From the NCBI GenBank assembly GCA_013399305.1, contig VXAI01000165.1, positions 930,360 to 994,359 on the forward strand: DNA of 64,000 nucleotides, given 5' to 3'. The DNA is from Rostratula benghalensis (taxonomy: Eukaryota; Chordata; Aves; Charadriiformes; Rostratulidae). The notes under the pieces are model-generated. The model was not told where the DNA came from. It made no database searches and saw only the letters and a list, made by a program, of their open reading frames with translations. Below, one piece after another: positions 37,769 to 49,200 of the stretch. The first letter of the stretch is position 1; each line of letters opens with the position of its first letter. Position numbers and translations under genes: made by a program.

Positions 37769-38769
37769 AAGAAAAAAAACTTGCTCTATTTTATATTCTC
37801 ATGGACTTTCACTCCTAGATCTTCTGGGGACACTCAAAAATACTGCAAGACCCCCAGGTGACAACAAAAACACGACACAAACCAGCAGAAGTGGGTGACA
37901 TCTGCTCTGGGCTTTTTGTAACTGGATGGAAAAATACAGACTGTGCCTCACGTTGGCATCTGCGAAGCACAACAGTCCCATCTCAGTAAAATCTGTAACA
38001 AATAGCTTTTTTGTCATTCTGGAGCAACACGGAACTTTCAGCACTTGATTGCTCTTCTTGGTCACTTATTTCACTAAAATAAAAGCTCCCAAACAACTTT
38101 CAAAACCTGAACCACCCAAACCGGCATAATTTTAGGGTTATTTTTGACTAGAGGAAAAAATATGGTGTGTTTCATTTCATATGCATTTCTCTCTTCCACC
38201 CCGAGCACTAAGAACAACAGAAATCAACCCATTATCTCTTCCAAACCTAAAGGAAACGCAAAAATAATTAGTTTCCTACCCCTCCATCCTGCCATTTGCA
38301 CGTTGAATTTACCAAGAGATTTCACCGTAATAAACCACGTTATTTTGGCACTAAAGCCAATGGAAAAGAAAACAGGAGGAGGGGGGAAAAAAAAAAGTGC
38401 ATGAAAGTCCCAAGGACTTAATTGATAAAATAACTGAGGTTAGAAGAAAAACCAAGAGCACCATCTAGGGGTTACTGCGTGTTCTCACAGAGGTGGATAC
38501 TCAGGAAAAGTGAAGATAAATGGGTTTTTAGGCTTTGCATTTTGAGTTTGAGTTAGTCTGGTCAGAATTTTAATCTTAACTACAATATCGACAGTAAAAT
38601 CACAGCTTTAGAATAAAATAATAATAATAATAAAAAAAGATTTGACGCAAAAAGCTGTATTAGACTTTGGATGAAATAATCTACTTACAGTAGTACTTCA
38701 GCACCAGAAATTGGGCAGTTAGGCTGAGAGATGTATGTACAATTAAATGATATGTCCAAGTCTTAAAAC
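37769..38769. other. DNA downstream of EMSY, nothing recognised
   Basis: CR1-free and AT-rich, with an (AAT)n run near 38616. It might still belong to a longer EMSY 3' UTR, but I see no convincing poly(A) signal on the minus strand beyond an ATTAAA at 38574-38569. Confidence 0.4.
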
Positions 38770-40077
38770 ACTTCGTTATTTATAATGAAATCTATACAAA
38801 ACAGTTAAAAACGTGTTTTTATATACATTTTGGAGGGAAAAAAAAAAAAGAGAAAAAAAAAAAAAGAAGTATTGTCTTCAATATAGCAGAATGTATTAAA
38901 ACTGGCTCTTTTATCCCGTCTGAACCCAAACCACTCTTGGTGGCTTTTAACCAAAACCCCCAGGTATTGCTTCAACAAGCCAAGTCGTGTAAGGCTGATT
39001 CCCAAAACCCACTGCTGCATATCCATTCCAGCTTTTAAACTCCCCAAACGCTCACTTTCAAAACTGCATGTAAGAGTAATATAAAGATTTCTTAATTACT
39101 TTTTTAAAAAGCCTTAGCTCACTTCTAAACTCAAAGGTTCAGCTTTGAAAGAGGCCGAACCGCCTATCCCCAGTTGTGAAAGAAGAAAGTGATTTACAGC
39201 AAAATACATCCCCCTCCCTCCCAAGCCCCATTTCTCTTAGAATTAAACACACCTGCCTGTTTCACAGGAACTTTGTCAACAACTTGGCCTCACTTAAAAT
39301 TTTATATTTAAATAAATAATCGAAGACGAACCAGAGCAGACGAGCATTCCCATGCGCTAAGGGCACAACAAAATGCCTCACACACCCTTACCCTACCTCT
39401 CCTAGAGCATGAAAACATCTGCTTTGCTACCAGTTAGTGATTTTCCTCATTTCCAAACATTTACCAACGAGAATTTTAAAAAAATAAACTATCTATTTTT
39501 TCGGCTTATGAAAAATTCTGAACTCTAAGTGAGCACAACTGCAAGAAAGATGACCAATTCCAAAATTCCTGGGGTTTTTCCAGCAATGTCAAGAGACACG
39601 TTTTTCTCTCACATGCTATTTAAAAATACAAATATTTATTAAACATTTTCTTTTTTTTTTTTTTTTTTTATGGTGTTTCGCTCAACAGCTAACAAAAAGA
39701 CACAGCAAAATAACGATCCCTTTTCACTGAAAGCTTTTTCAGTGTCCGGGCGAGGGCTTCAAGAGCACGAGCCGGAGAATTCGCTGCAGATTTGCTTTTC
39801 ACCAGGAGTACATTCCCACGCTCACAGCTTTACTAAATCTTGGTAACTACATCTTTTCTTTGCCTTTTTTTAAGCTTTTTTTTTGAAAGGATATTTCAAG
39901 ATGCAGCTTTTTTTTTTTTTCTTTGCAATACCATCTTGTTCAAACACACTGATGCTTCAAGGGTCCGATGAACAACTCGAAGAGGCAAAGTGCTCTAAGA
40001 CGTCGCAATACCAAGGGCATCTTGGATACTGGAAATCCCCAAGATATTTTAAAGTGCACTCCCCGTGTCCCAATTCC
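38770..40077 (-). other. EMSY: Probable EMSY 3' untranslated region
   Basis: This is the stretch after the stop codon. It is AT-rich, has no open frame and no CR1. A canonical AATAAA on the minus strand lies at 39640-39635, with GU-rich sequence some 30-45 bases further on. Variant TATAAA signals near 38822 and 38786 are followed by U-rich sequence and could mark a distal end. The left boundary is therefore uncertain; human EMSY also has a long 3' UTR, as I recall. Confidence 0.4.
39635..39640 (-). promoter_or_regulatory. Candidate polyadenylation signal AATAAA
   Basis: A minus-strand AATAAA about 440 bases after the EMSY stop codon, followed by AU-rich and then GU-containing sequence. The A-rich run just before it is genomic. 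Use cannot be judged without transcript ends. Confidence 0.35.
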
Positions 40078-40272
40078 TTAGGATTGTTCAGCAGAACTTC
40101 GGGAGGGGCTGGGCTCGGTCCCATCCTCAGTGCTGCTGTCCACGTCTGGCTCCATGGCTGTCTCCTCCTCATCGAGGCGTTGACTGGTGAAGTTGTTGAG
40201 CTCCAGGAGCCCGCTGGGTTCCACCACCACGTTGGAGCTGGAGTGACAAGGGATGGAATAGTGAGGGATGGT
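40078..40272 (-). CDS. EMSY: EMSY last coding exon
   Basis: 64 codons plus stop TAA at 40078-40080. The acceptor is CTCTCTTGCAG|ACCATC. It encodes [33 protein letters not shown], then an acidic tail with [18 protein letters not shown] and [12 protein letters not shown]. The human end is almost the same, so this is the true C-terminus. The preceding intron is 1,483 bp with poly(T) tracts but no recognised element. Confidence 0.97.
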   Translation of the reverse strand, partial: TIPHYSIPCHSSSNVVVEPSGLLELNNFTSQRLDEEETAMEPDVDSSTEDGTEPSPSRSSAEQS

Positions 40273-43200
40273 CTGCAAGAGAGAAGAGATTTTAAGTTTA
40301 AACATGCAGTTTTCACAGGGAAAAGCATCTGCAGGTACTCATGGAAAATGGGTATTGGGTTTCCAAGAGCAGTTTTCCCTACATAAGGGCCACTATACAT
40401 TTTGCTAAAGCTTCAAACCACCCTTTTACCAAATTAGGTGGTGAAAGGTAAAATTTGAATAATTTTGCTGTTAAGGCATCGATTTTGCCCTTGGATTTTC
40501 ACTAAAGGGCTGTGAGAGCTCAACCCCCGCCTACCATCCATCGTTCCCCAAAGGCAAAGCAGAGGCAATACTTTCTTCAGCTTTATCACTTGGCTTATCT
40601 TTTCCAGGCAAGACATTCAGTCTGGAAAGCTGTGGTTTTTTATGTACAATACAACACCAGCTCCAGCCCTGCTCAGAGCTGCTGCTGAAGAAACACAATC
40701 CATCTAAAGCTATTTATTTCTACTTATTACTTTCACAGGTTCTAGAAACTAAATGGTCAGCTTCAGACACCTGAAATTCTATACAAGTGCAATACAATGC
40801 TAAACGACACAGTTTCTCAAAATCTATCAAGTAAAACAGAAATCTACCTTTGTCTATTTAGGGAAATGAGGATTAAAAATGAGCACAAAAAAAAAAAAAG
40901 ATAAGATGATTTCTACAAAAGCGAGGTTTGAGGCCATGAAGGGTTTTTACAAAGCAGCATGAAAATATTATTTTCCCACAGATAGTTTTCCCACACCAAA
41001 AGTATTTTCAACTGCAACACAAATACAATACGTGATAAAAAAGTTTCAAGCCACACTGTCATTCACATGTAGACAACTCCTGCTTGTCTACAGAGAGTCG
41101 TGTTATCCAGCTACGAGTCCTTGGATGACTTAAATACTGCCTCAGTGGATATTCTGACTGCATATAACATCATAAAAACATCATAAAAACACAACCAAAT
41201 CAATGACAATTATCAGTTAGGCAATGACTCAAAGCGTTTCGGCTAAAGATCTATTGTCACTTTAACTCAAAAGTGGTAGAACTGGTTAAAAGTGAGGTTA
41301 ACAAGCTTTCTTCTGAATCCAGACCTTATTTTGCTGAAAAAAAACTTTTTTTTTTTTTTTTTTTGGTGCTTATTTTATGCTCGGCGGTAGCAATTCATTG
41401 ATGCCATAAAAAAATTCTACACGGGAGTTTCACAGTGAGCGGTGAAGATTGTGTTTCTAAGCATCTCAAACGAAAGCACTCTGTAAAATTAGGGCAGCTT
41501 CATCTCTTTTCTGAACACAACCAGGCAGGGAGACACCGAGGACGAAGGGGAACCATGCAGCGCCGGAGAGACGCGAGCTCAATTTTAAGAACCACACGCT
41601 TTGAGGTAATAATCCATCACAATGCCCAAGAGTAGGAAAAGCAGCAAAAAGCAGCGAAGGGAAACAAAAATACTAAGGCACCGTTGTTATCATCACACCA
41701 GACAAAGAGTTTGCTCTGCTCAACCTTTGCCTTCTTTGCTCTGGTCTTCTCTTACCTGGATAACAATTTCTGACGAGCTCTCTTCAGCTTGCTTTTGGGA
41801 CATACTCTGAATGGGTATAAACTGGTTCGTTGCAGGCATTCCGTGTGCATCGGGTTTCCTCTCGGTGAGAGCAGGACCACCAGCAGGAGGACTGGAACTG
41901 GAACTGGATTCTGTACGTGTCTGTTGCTGGGGGATGGAAGTTGCCGTCATCCCTACTGCGGTCACCCTCGGCACCCGGGTGACGGTACAAGGTGACGACT
42001 CTGCTTCGCTAACGGCTTTACTAGCGGACAGGGCCTCGCTTGGGGGATCCACTAGGGCACCTTCTAGGTTTGTATCAATCTGAGCTTCCACCAGAGACAC
42101 TCTCAAAACATCTGCTACCGCTGTCGCCGCGGGCGCCTGCGTGGGAAACAGGCCGGGAACCGGCAACGCCAGTTTGGGCACAGAACCTGCTATTTTTGGA
42201 ACAGGAGGAGGCTGACGCCCCTCAAAAGTTATCTTTGTAACAGTGGATCCTTGCGTTATAATTGGAGGCTGCACCTGAAAATCAAATTTTGGTTGTGCAT
42301 GTTACAGCTAGATTAATTTTATTTTTAATTAAAAAAAATAATAATATATATCTCTAATCAATATTTCCAAGGACAGTATGGCACAAACAACATACTTGCT
42401 ATTAGGAAGACAGTTGAAACTCAAGTATTTTAACAAAGGAATTAGCAATGATCTGGGAACAATTAATTGAAGCCTGGGGAAAAGCAGCTTTTTAGGCTGC
42501 TAGATAAGGATTGTATCAGTCTAATACCACAGCAGCCTTGTTTTCCTTTGGGATTTACATCCCCATGTGATGTTTGTTAACCCTCTTGTTTTCACATGTA
42601 TTCCTGAAAGGGCCAAAAAAATAAAAAATTATTGTACTTTTCTGGAGTTAGTTAAAATATGTCTATTTTTTTTTTCCATGTTCCTCAGTCTTTACATTTT
42701 CCCCTCCCAAGGTAAATGAAATTACTCTTGTACACAAAAGCCACATAATTTCAGGAAGATGTAAACTACAAAGGAAGACGTACAATGGAGAGCCTTAGGA
42801 GACTGCAGTGTATGCATCTTTATTTCCACAGAAATAAAAAGTGCTACGGGAACGGAAATTAATAACGTGTTGTTATCTAAATATTAAAAGAAAATAATGA
42901 GGGACAAATTCCATGCACCAGTGGTGGCAGAAATTCATAAAAACTGTCCAACAAAACACGTTTGGGAGCTCTATGGATTTGTTTTGTTTTTTGTTTTTTT
43001 TTTCCCCCCGATTACATGTGCTTCTCTTTCCTAGTTTCAACCTTCTGACGGGGTTAATTAATACCAGCGGAATGAGGAGTTCTCTCTTTGCCAGGACAAA
43101 ACACTGCTACAGCGACAGGGTTGGTGTTTGGAATTCTACTTTTTGTTTGTTTGTTTGTTTTCCTTGAACAGCTGAGGTGTATTTTGCATGCTATCAATAT

Positions 43201-46200
43201 TCCGTTACCTGGCTCGCTGGCTGTTTCTCTGAAGAGGCAGGTAGCTGCATTTGACTCTGGGGGGGTTGGGGTTGCACGTAGATTTTTTGTGCCGTTGGTG
43301 CCTGTTGCAGTTTGGGCAGCTGCTGCGTGGTTTTTACTGCCAGCACCTGTACTACAGTTTGCTGTGGCTGTGCCACTAAGGTAGGGAGTTGCCTTTCTTT
43401 GGCCACCACCTGGTGGGGGGGGTGCGGCTGTGCATCTGGTTTGGTCTGTGCTTGCTCTTGCGGCAGGGGGTTTAGCTTTTGATGTCTTATAGAAAGCTGG
43501 GGCATTTGTGGGAGTTTGTGCTGGATCTGATCGGCCTGCAGGTGGATGGTCTGCTTCTGCTTAGTCTGGAAGCACTGCAGAGTTTTCACTTGCAGTTGAG
43601 TCTGTTCCAGCTGCGGCTGACTCAGTTTTTGCTGTTTCGGCGCCTGCGGTTGCGTCAGGGCAGATCTGTAAAAGAGGCCAGTCTGAGGATCTAAGGTGTC
43701 CATCTCCTCCACTTCTCCTTCCTCAGTTCCAAGCTGTTCACTGTGTTTGGTAAACGCAGTGTGACTGCTTAAGGCCTTAGTAAGAAGAAGTTAGAGAAAG
43801 TTAGTAAAGAGAAATCATAATTTCACAATAATACACAATCTAAAAAAAAATAAAAATTTTAGGTTTCAACTCAACTACTTTAACTTATTTTACCATTTCA
43901 GGCTCCCAATTCATGTGTAAGACGACAACTTTACACCCACATTCCACAATAAATAACCAATAGCTATTCTCATCATGTTAAAATATGGCACATCTATCTC
44001 TGTGTGACAGAAGTGTGTAATTCATCCTCAGTGGCAATTACATAGCCCTCGCCTCTATCAGACTAAGGATCAGAGGCCCTAAGATTGCACAGCAGTTGGA
44101 TGTAGAATCATAGAATGGTTAGAGTTGGAAGGGACCTTAAAAATCACCAAGTTCCAACTCCCCTGTCATGGGCAGGGACACCTCCCACCAGACCAGGTTG
44201 CTCAAAGCCCCATCCAGCCTGGCCTTGAACCCCTCCAGGGATGGGGCAGCCACAGCTTCTCTGGGCAACCTGCTCCAGTGCCTCACCACCCTCACAGGAA
44301 AGAATTTCTTCTTGAGGTCTATTCTAAATCTCCCCTCTTCCAGTTTAAAACCATTACCCCTCGAGCTACAGCTCCACTCCCTGATCAAGAGTTGCTTCCC
44401 ATCTCTCCTATACCCCTTTTAGGGGCTCTAAGGTCTACCCAGAGCCTTCTCTTCTCCATGCTGAACAACTCCAACTCTCTCAGCATGTCCTCAGAGGGGG
44501 CTCCAGCCCTCAGAGCATCTTCTCAGCCCTAAGATGATACGAAGCAGCAGAGATTATCAGGTAATTGAACCAGGAGCTCTCTATTAAAGCCAGAGACTCC
44601 TTGCACAATAAAGTCCTATTCTGCCTTTTGAGAGCTTTTATCTTCTCCACGAAGCAGCTCCCCAGATACCTACAGCCTACCCTACTTCAGCAGAGAACCT
44701 CTCTTCTCTTTCCTCAACATTTTTATTGCAATCTTTGCACAAACATTGTTTGATTTTCTGAGGGATTTGGAGGAGCAAGAGATCTATGTTACTACGCTTT
44801 GTATACCATGGTATAAATGTATTAATAAATAGCCTCAGTGAGAAGAAGCAGTTGCTCAACCACCAGTGGGAATACGCTGTTTGAAGTGGGTATATAACCC
44901 TAAGACAGTGGTGTCCTGATCCACAGCTGAGGTTCCTAGAAATTAAAGCACTGCAGAGTTGAGCAGGTCTTGAACAACAGCATCAGAGTGGCTTCAGTAA
45001 GATCTCACCACAAGCGACAGCTTTTTTTTTTTTTTGGAAGTGTTTGGGATACTCATGGTACTCGTCTAAACAATGAACTTACCTTTTCATTCAGAGAAAT
45101 TTGCACGTTCAAAAACTAAAGCTCTCAATGAAAAAGACACTATGTGCTGTGTGGACTGACCAGATCCTGCTTCATCCCTCTGCCCCCGTCACTGAGATCA
45201 ACACAACCTAAAAAGCCTTGACCCTTGCAATAGAGCATACAGAAAGAAAGCTCTATAGGATGAAGAGATGACATAGAGACAGGAAGAACTCATCTAGGAA
45301 GCACTGTGTTTCCCACTGTTAAATAAGAGGTGTTAACAGCAACTATCTCAAGCAATCGTATTAACTGCTTCCCTTTTATCCCACTATCATCATCAAAACA
45401 GGCAATATTATAATAAAGTTATTAATTTGCTTTTACACTTTGCGTTTTCAGAGGGAGCAACACAACATACTCATTAGGAACAAGCCCTGGTTCTCTAAAA
45501 TTCCAATGTTTATAGACTGTCGGGGAAAGAGGGGGTACAACCTGCTGCATGATGTGGGTAATCGCGCCTGTGGAGGATGCGGGGATGGATTTCACCACGA
45601 CAGAAGTCTGCGTTGCCGTCTGCGACTGAGCCACGTGCTGCAGCAGAGTCCTCTGGGGCTGAGACGACTGCTGGTGGGGCTGGGACCGGTGACTGACTGC
45701 AAGGGAAGAGGTGAGTGACACTTCTCCACAACTAACTGCGGGAACTTCCAACTACTTAAGCTTCAATCGAAAGCGTACACGAGCGAAATAAAGATTCTGA
45801 GTATGAAACCCATCTTTTACTGCCAGCTTCAACCTTAAAGTGTAAACCTGTTCTGAGAAGCCTCTTAAAGTAGCATCTCAGGGGTTTTGCTTCTGTCCCT
45901 GGAGTAATCACGCTTGGTCCAAAACCTCCTCCAGGCTCCCTCTCCCGTCACACCAACTTTGGAAGCAGAATTTAGGCTCGGTTTTCAGCTGGGGTCTTGA
46001 TACAGCACCAGCATAACTCCGCAGAGCACGAGTTATTCTGCAGATTTCAGACTGTTAAAATTCAGCAAGCCCTGCTCACCAAATGGCTGCTGCCAGTAAC
46101 CCAAGAAACGCTCTCCAGAGCACAGGCCAAATTTGAAAGGTTAGCAATTAGAAAATACTTGGGTATTGTAAAACAAGTGAAGTTGATAAGAAATCAGACC

Positions 46201-49200
46201 AAAAACCAGAGACTTTATCGTGGGTCCGTGTCACTTTTTAGAACAGATCCAGCATGAGCTATGCAGTTATGGTGATGGCTCTGTAATTAAATTGACAGAG
46301 AAATGATCTTCCACTGAGAAGATCAAGCCACAAACCATTCTATATTGCAGTCACTGATAAGACATGAATCCAAATTGCTTTACGCCTGTCTGTACTAATA
46401 TGTAAATATTTGCTTTAATTAACTTTCGAGTTACAAAATAATTAGTAACTGAAGCAGAACAAGCAAAATAATTTAAATTCAATTGTAACATAAGTTAAAG
46501 TAGAAAAATGTTTCTAGTGACCTTCCTGAAAGTTAAAAGAAAGGTCTTATTTTGAATTAATAGGATAATTTTACTTTTCCACTGCAAGAAAGGAGTTGGA
46601 TTCTATCAATACCGGCCTGCATGCTGTGCCAGATCCGTCACGGATATCTCCCAACAGTTCCAGCACAACTGAAAATAAAATAAAGTTTCTAACCTATATG
46701 GTTGTGTAGATATTCTTCTGAATGTGAAGCAATACAGTGTTGTCTTCCTGAGTCTGCAGACAGACAAAAAACAGTGACACCAAGATGTGGGACCCACTCC
46801 TCTCATCTCAGGAGGAAGCTCATGCTGAAGCCCAGCTCCCACATAAAACATGCCTAATCCTTAGGTCCAGGGGCACACAGGAGATATCACAGCAGGTTAC
46901 AGGCAGTTTACTACCTTACTAATGAATTTTTAGCAGAAAACATAGCTAGGTGGATTACTGATGAATCCTGAGAATCACAAGTTAATACAAAAAGAAAACC
47001 CCAATTACCTGCATTCTCTGTTTTCACAGAAACTGAGGGAAGGGCTAAGAGAAAAATACCCAGTTTTGTGCTGTAGCAGAAACTGCTGTTGGTCAACCCA
47101 CAGCAGCTCACATTTCTCTGGTATCAACTGTGTATCAACTCAAGGTTTAGAAAAATCCCAACATTTCAAATAGTAATTACAGCTCAAAGTAATCATCCAC
47201 TTTTTGCACTTTATATGGCTTCTAAACTGCAGAAAAGGACTTAATTCTACAAAGATACCAACTGTAATTTCCCATCTTCCTTGCAAAAGGCCCTAATTTT
47301 ACATCAACTTTTATAGCAAAACCCAGGAAAAACTGGAACCTTGACTAGCAGCTTTATGAACAGCATTTGTGTCAGTGAAGGTAACACAGACTGGTAATTG
47401 GAAATCCCTTTAACACTATTTATTACAACTTTTGAGTTTGTTTTAAAAGTATTCCAGGGAGTACGCCTTAAACATTCCAAATTGAAGGCAGATACAGTAA
47501 GTGTTATCTCAAAGAATAACAATAACATCCCTCCCCCTGCTCCAACCTAAAGTCAGACCACACAAGGGATGGAAGTGAGGGGAGGAGGTAAAGAGCAGGA
47601 AATTGAAAATATGAGATTAGCCATTTAACACTAAAAGCACTGGAGTTAGAGAAGCACTTATACCATTTAATATTATCAAGTTTTAGTCCTCTTTTCCCAT
47701 GTGGATTTTCAACATGCTTTTATTTTCATTTTCCAAATGGAGAGGATCAATAATGTGGACTAAGAAATTAAAATGGCAAACCAGTTATTTGGTCCTCTCC
47801 TGTAGGTATGGGAAGTAGCTCACACCCTGGGGTAGGAGGGAATGTCAGAGACATGTGGGAGTCAAGGACTTAAACGAAATGGACAACCAGACAGAAGGAA
47901 TCAAGAGTTTCAAAAGCTATGACCTGAATCCCAGCCATATTTTCAATTTAAATAATTTGTTTTAAAAGTGCAAATGTATCAGTTCAAAGCCTTCTAGCAA
48001 ATGAAGAAAATGGGGATTACATTAGCATGCTAAACACACCCCTGGCTTAAAAACCCACTTACTCTTGGTAAGCACTTAAGATTTTGCAAAGATGGGTTAA
48101 ACTAACTCAAAGCCTGACTCCTCTCAATACATACACAAAACAGTATTCAGTTCCTGTAACTTCATTTTCTACTTTATCCTTACTAGACATTTTCCTTAAA
48201 GACAAGTGAGACAAGCCTGTGTGGCACCTTACAAATCTGCATCAGGGAACAGAAAACTGTTGAACTATGTGTCTTGAAGCAACAACCCGTTGTTTCAGTT
48301 AGAAATGTTCTCCACTGTGCCCCAGAAAAGCAGTTGCAATCTCAGTCCCCTGCAAAGGGTCTCAAGAGTGGAAGAAAAGACTCATTTCCTCCACAGCAAA
48401 TCAGACCAAAAAAACCCACAAGAATTGCAACCCCATGGTAAGAAAAATCCAAAATCAAGTCCTCAGATTTCAACTGCAAACCCAGCACCACAGCAATGCC
48501 TCAGTCACTTACCAGTTGTGATATATTCAGCAACTAATTCTGACTCTACTACAGCAATTGAAGGACTTTCTGGAGAATGCCTCTTTTCTTGGGTCATCTG
48601 GATTGGGACAGCCATTTGGCTCAAGTCAATGGTTGGCTGCCGTGGCTTCGATTCTAACTTTTCCTTCACTGCTTTAGAAGAAAAGATAAACGTAAAGTAA
48701 AGCTCCAATACATAAAACTCCATAATAAAATAAACCTCTGATATAAATATGTGCTGAGTAGGAAAAGGGATGTGTTGGTCCCCTTGTACTGGGCACTGGT
48801 GAGGCCCCACCTGGAGGGCTGTGTCCAGTTTTGGGCTTCTCACAACAGAAGAGGCATGGAGGTGCTGGAGTGTGTCTAGAGAAGGGCAGCAGACCTGGTG
48901 AGGGGTCTGGAGACCAAGTCTTGTTAGAAGCAGCTGAGGGAGTTGGAGGTGTTCAGCCTGGAGAAAAGGAGGCTGAGGAAAGGAGGGTGTATCCAAGGAA
49001 GGCCAGTCTCTTCTCCCAAGGAACAGGTGATGGGACAAGAGGAAACGGCCTCAAGTTGTGCCAGGGGAGATTTAGGATGGATATTTGGAAAGGTTTTTAC
49101 ACTGAAAGGGTTGTCAAGCATCGGAACAGGCTGCCCAGGGAAGTGGTGGAGTCACCACCCCTCGAAGTATTTAAAAACCAGGCAGACGTGGTACTGAGGG

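Noticed and set aside
41811..42083. Plus-strand frames opposite EMSY exons (41789-42240, 43088-43384, 60847-61074)
   Set aside because: They are shadows of the minus-strand EMSY exons; the Ala/Val-rich frame at 60847 is only the reverse of the CAG repeat.
43194..43712. Start of the EMSY Gln-rich exon taken at the first Met at 43712
   Set aside because: The exon begins at 43775 after a good acceptor; upstream codons [15 protein letters not shown] are conserved and in frame.
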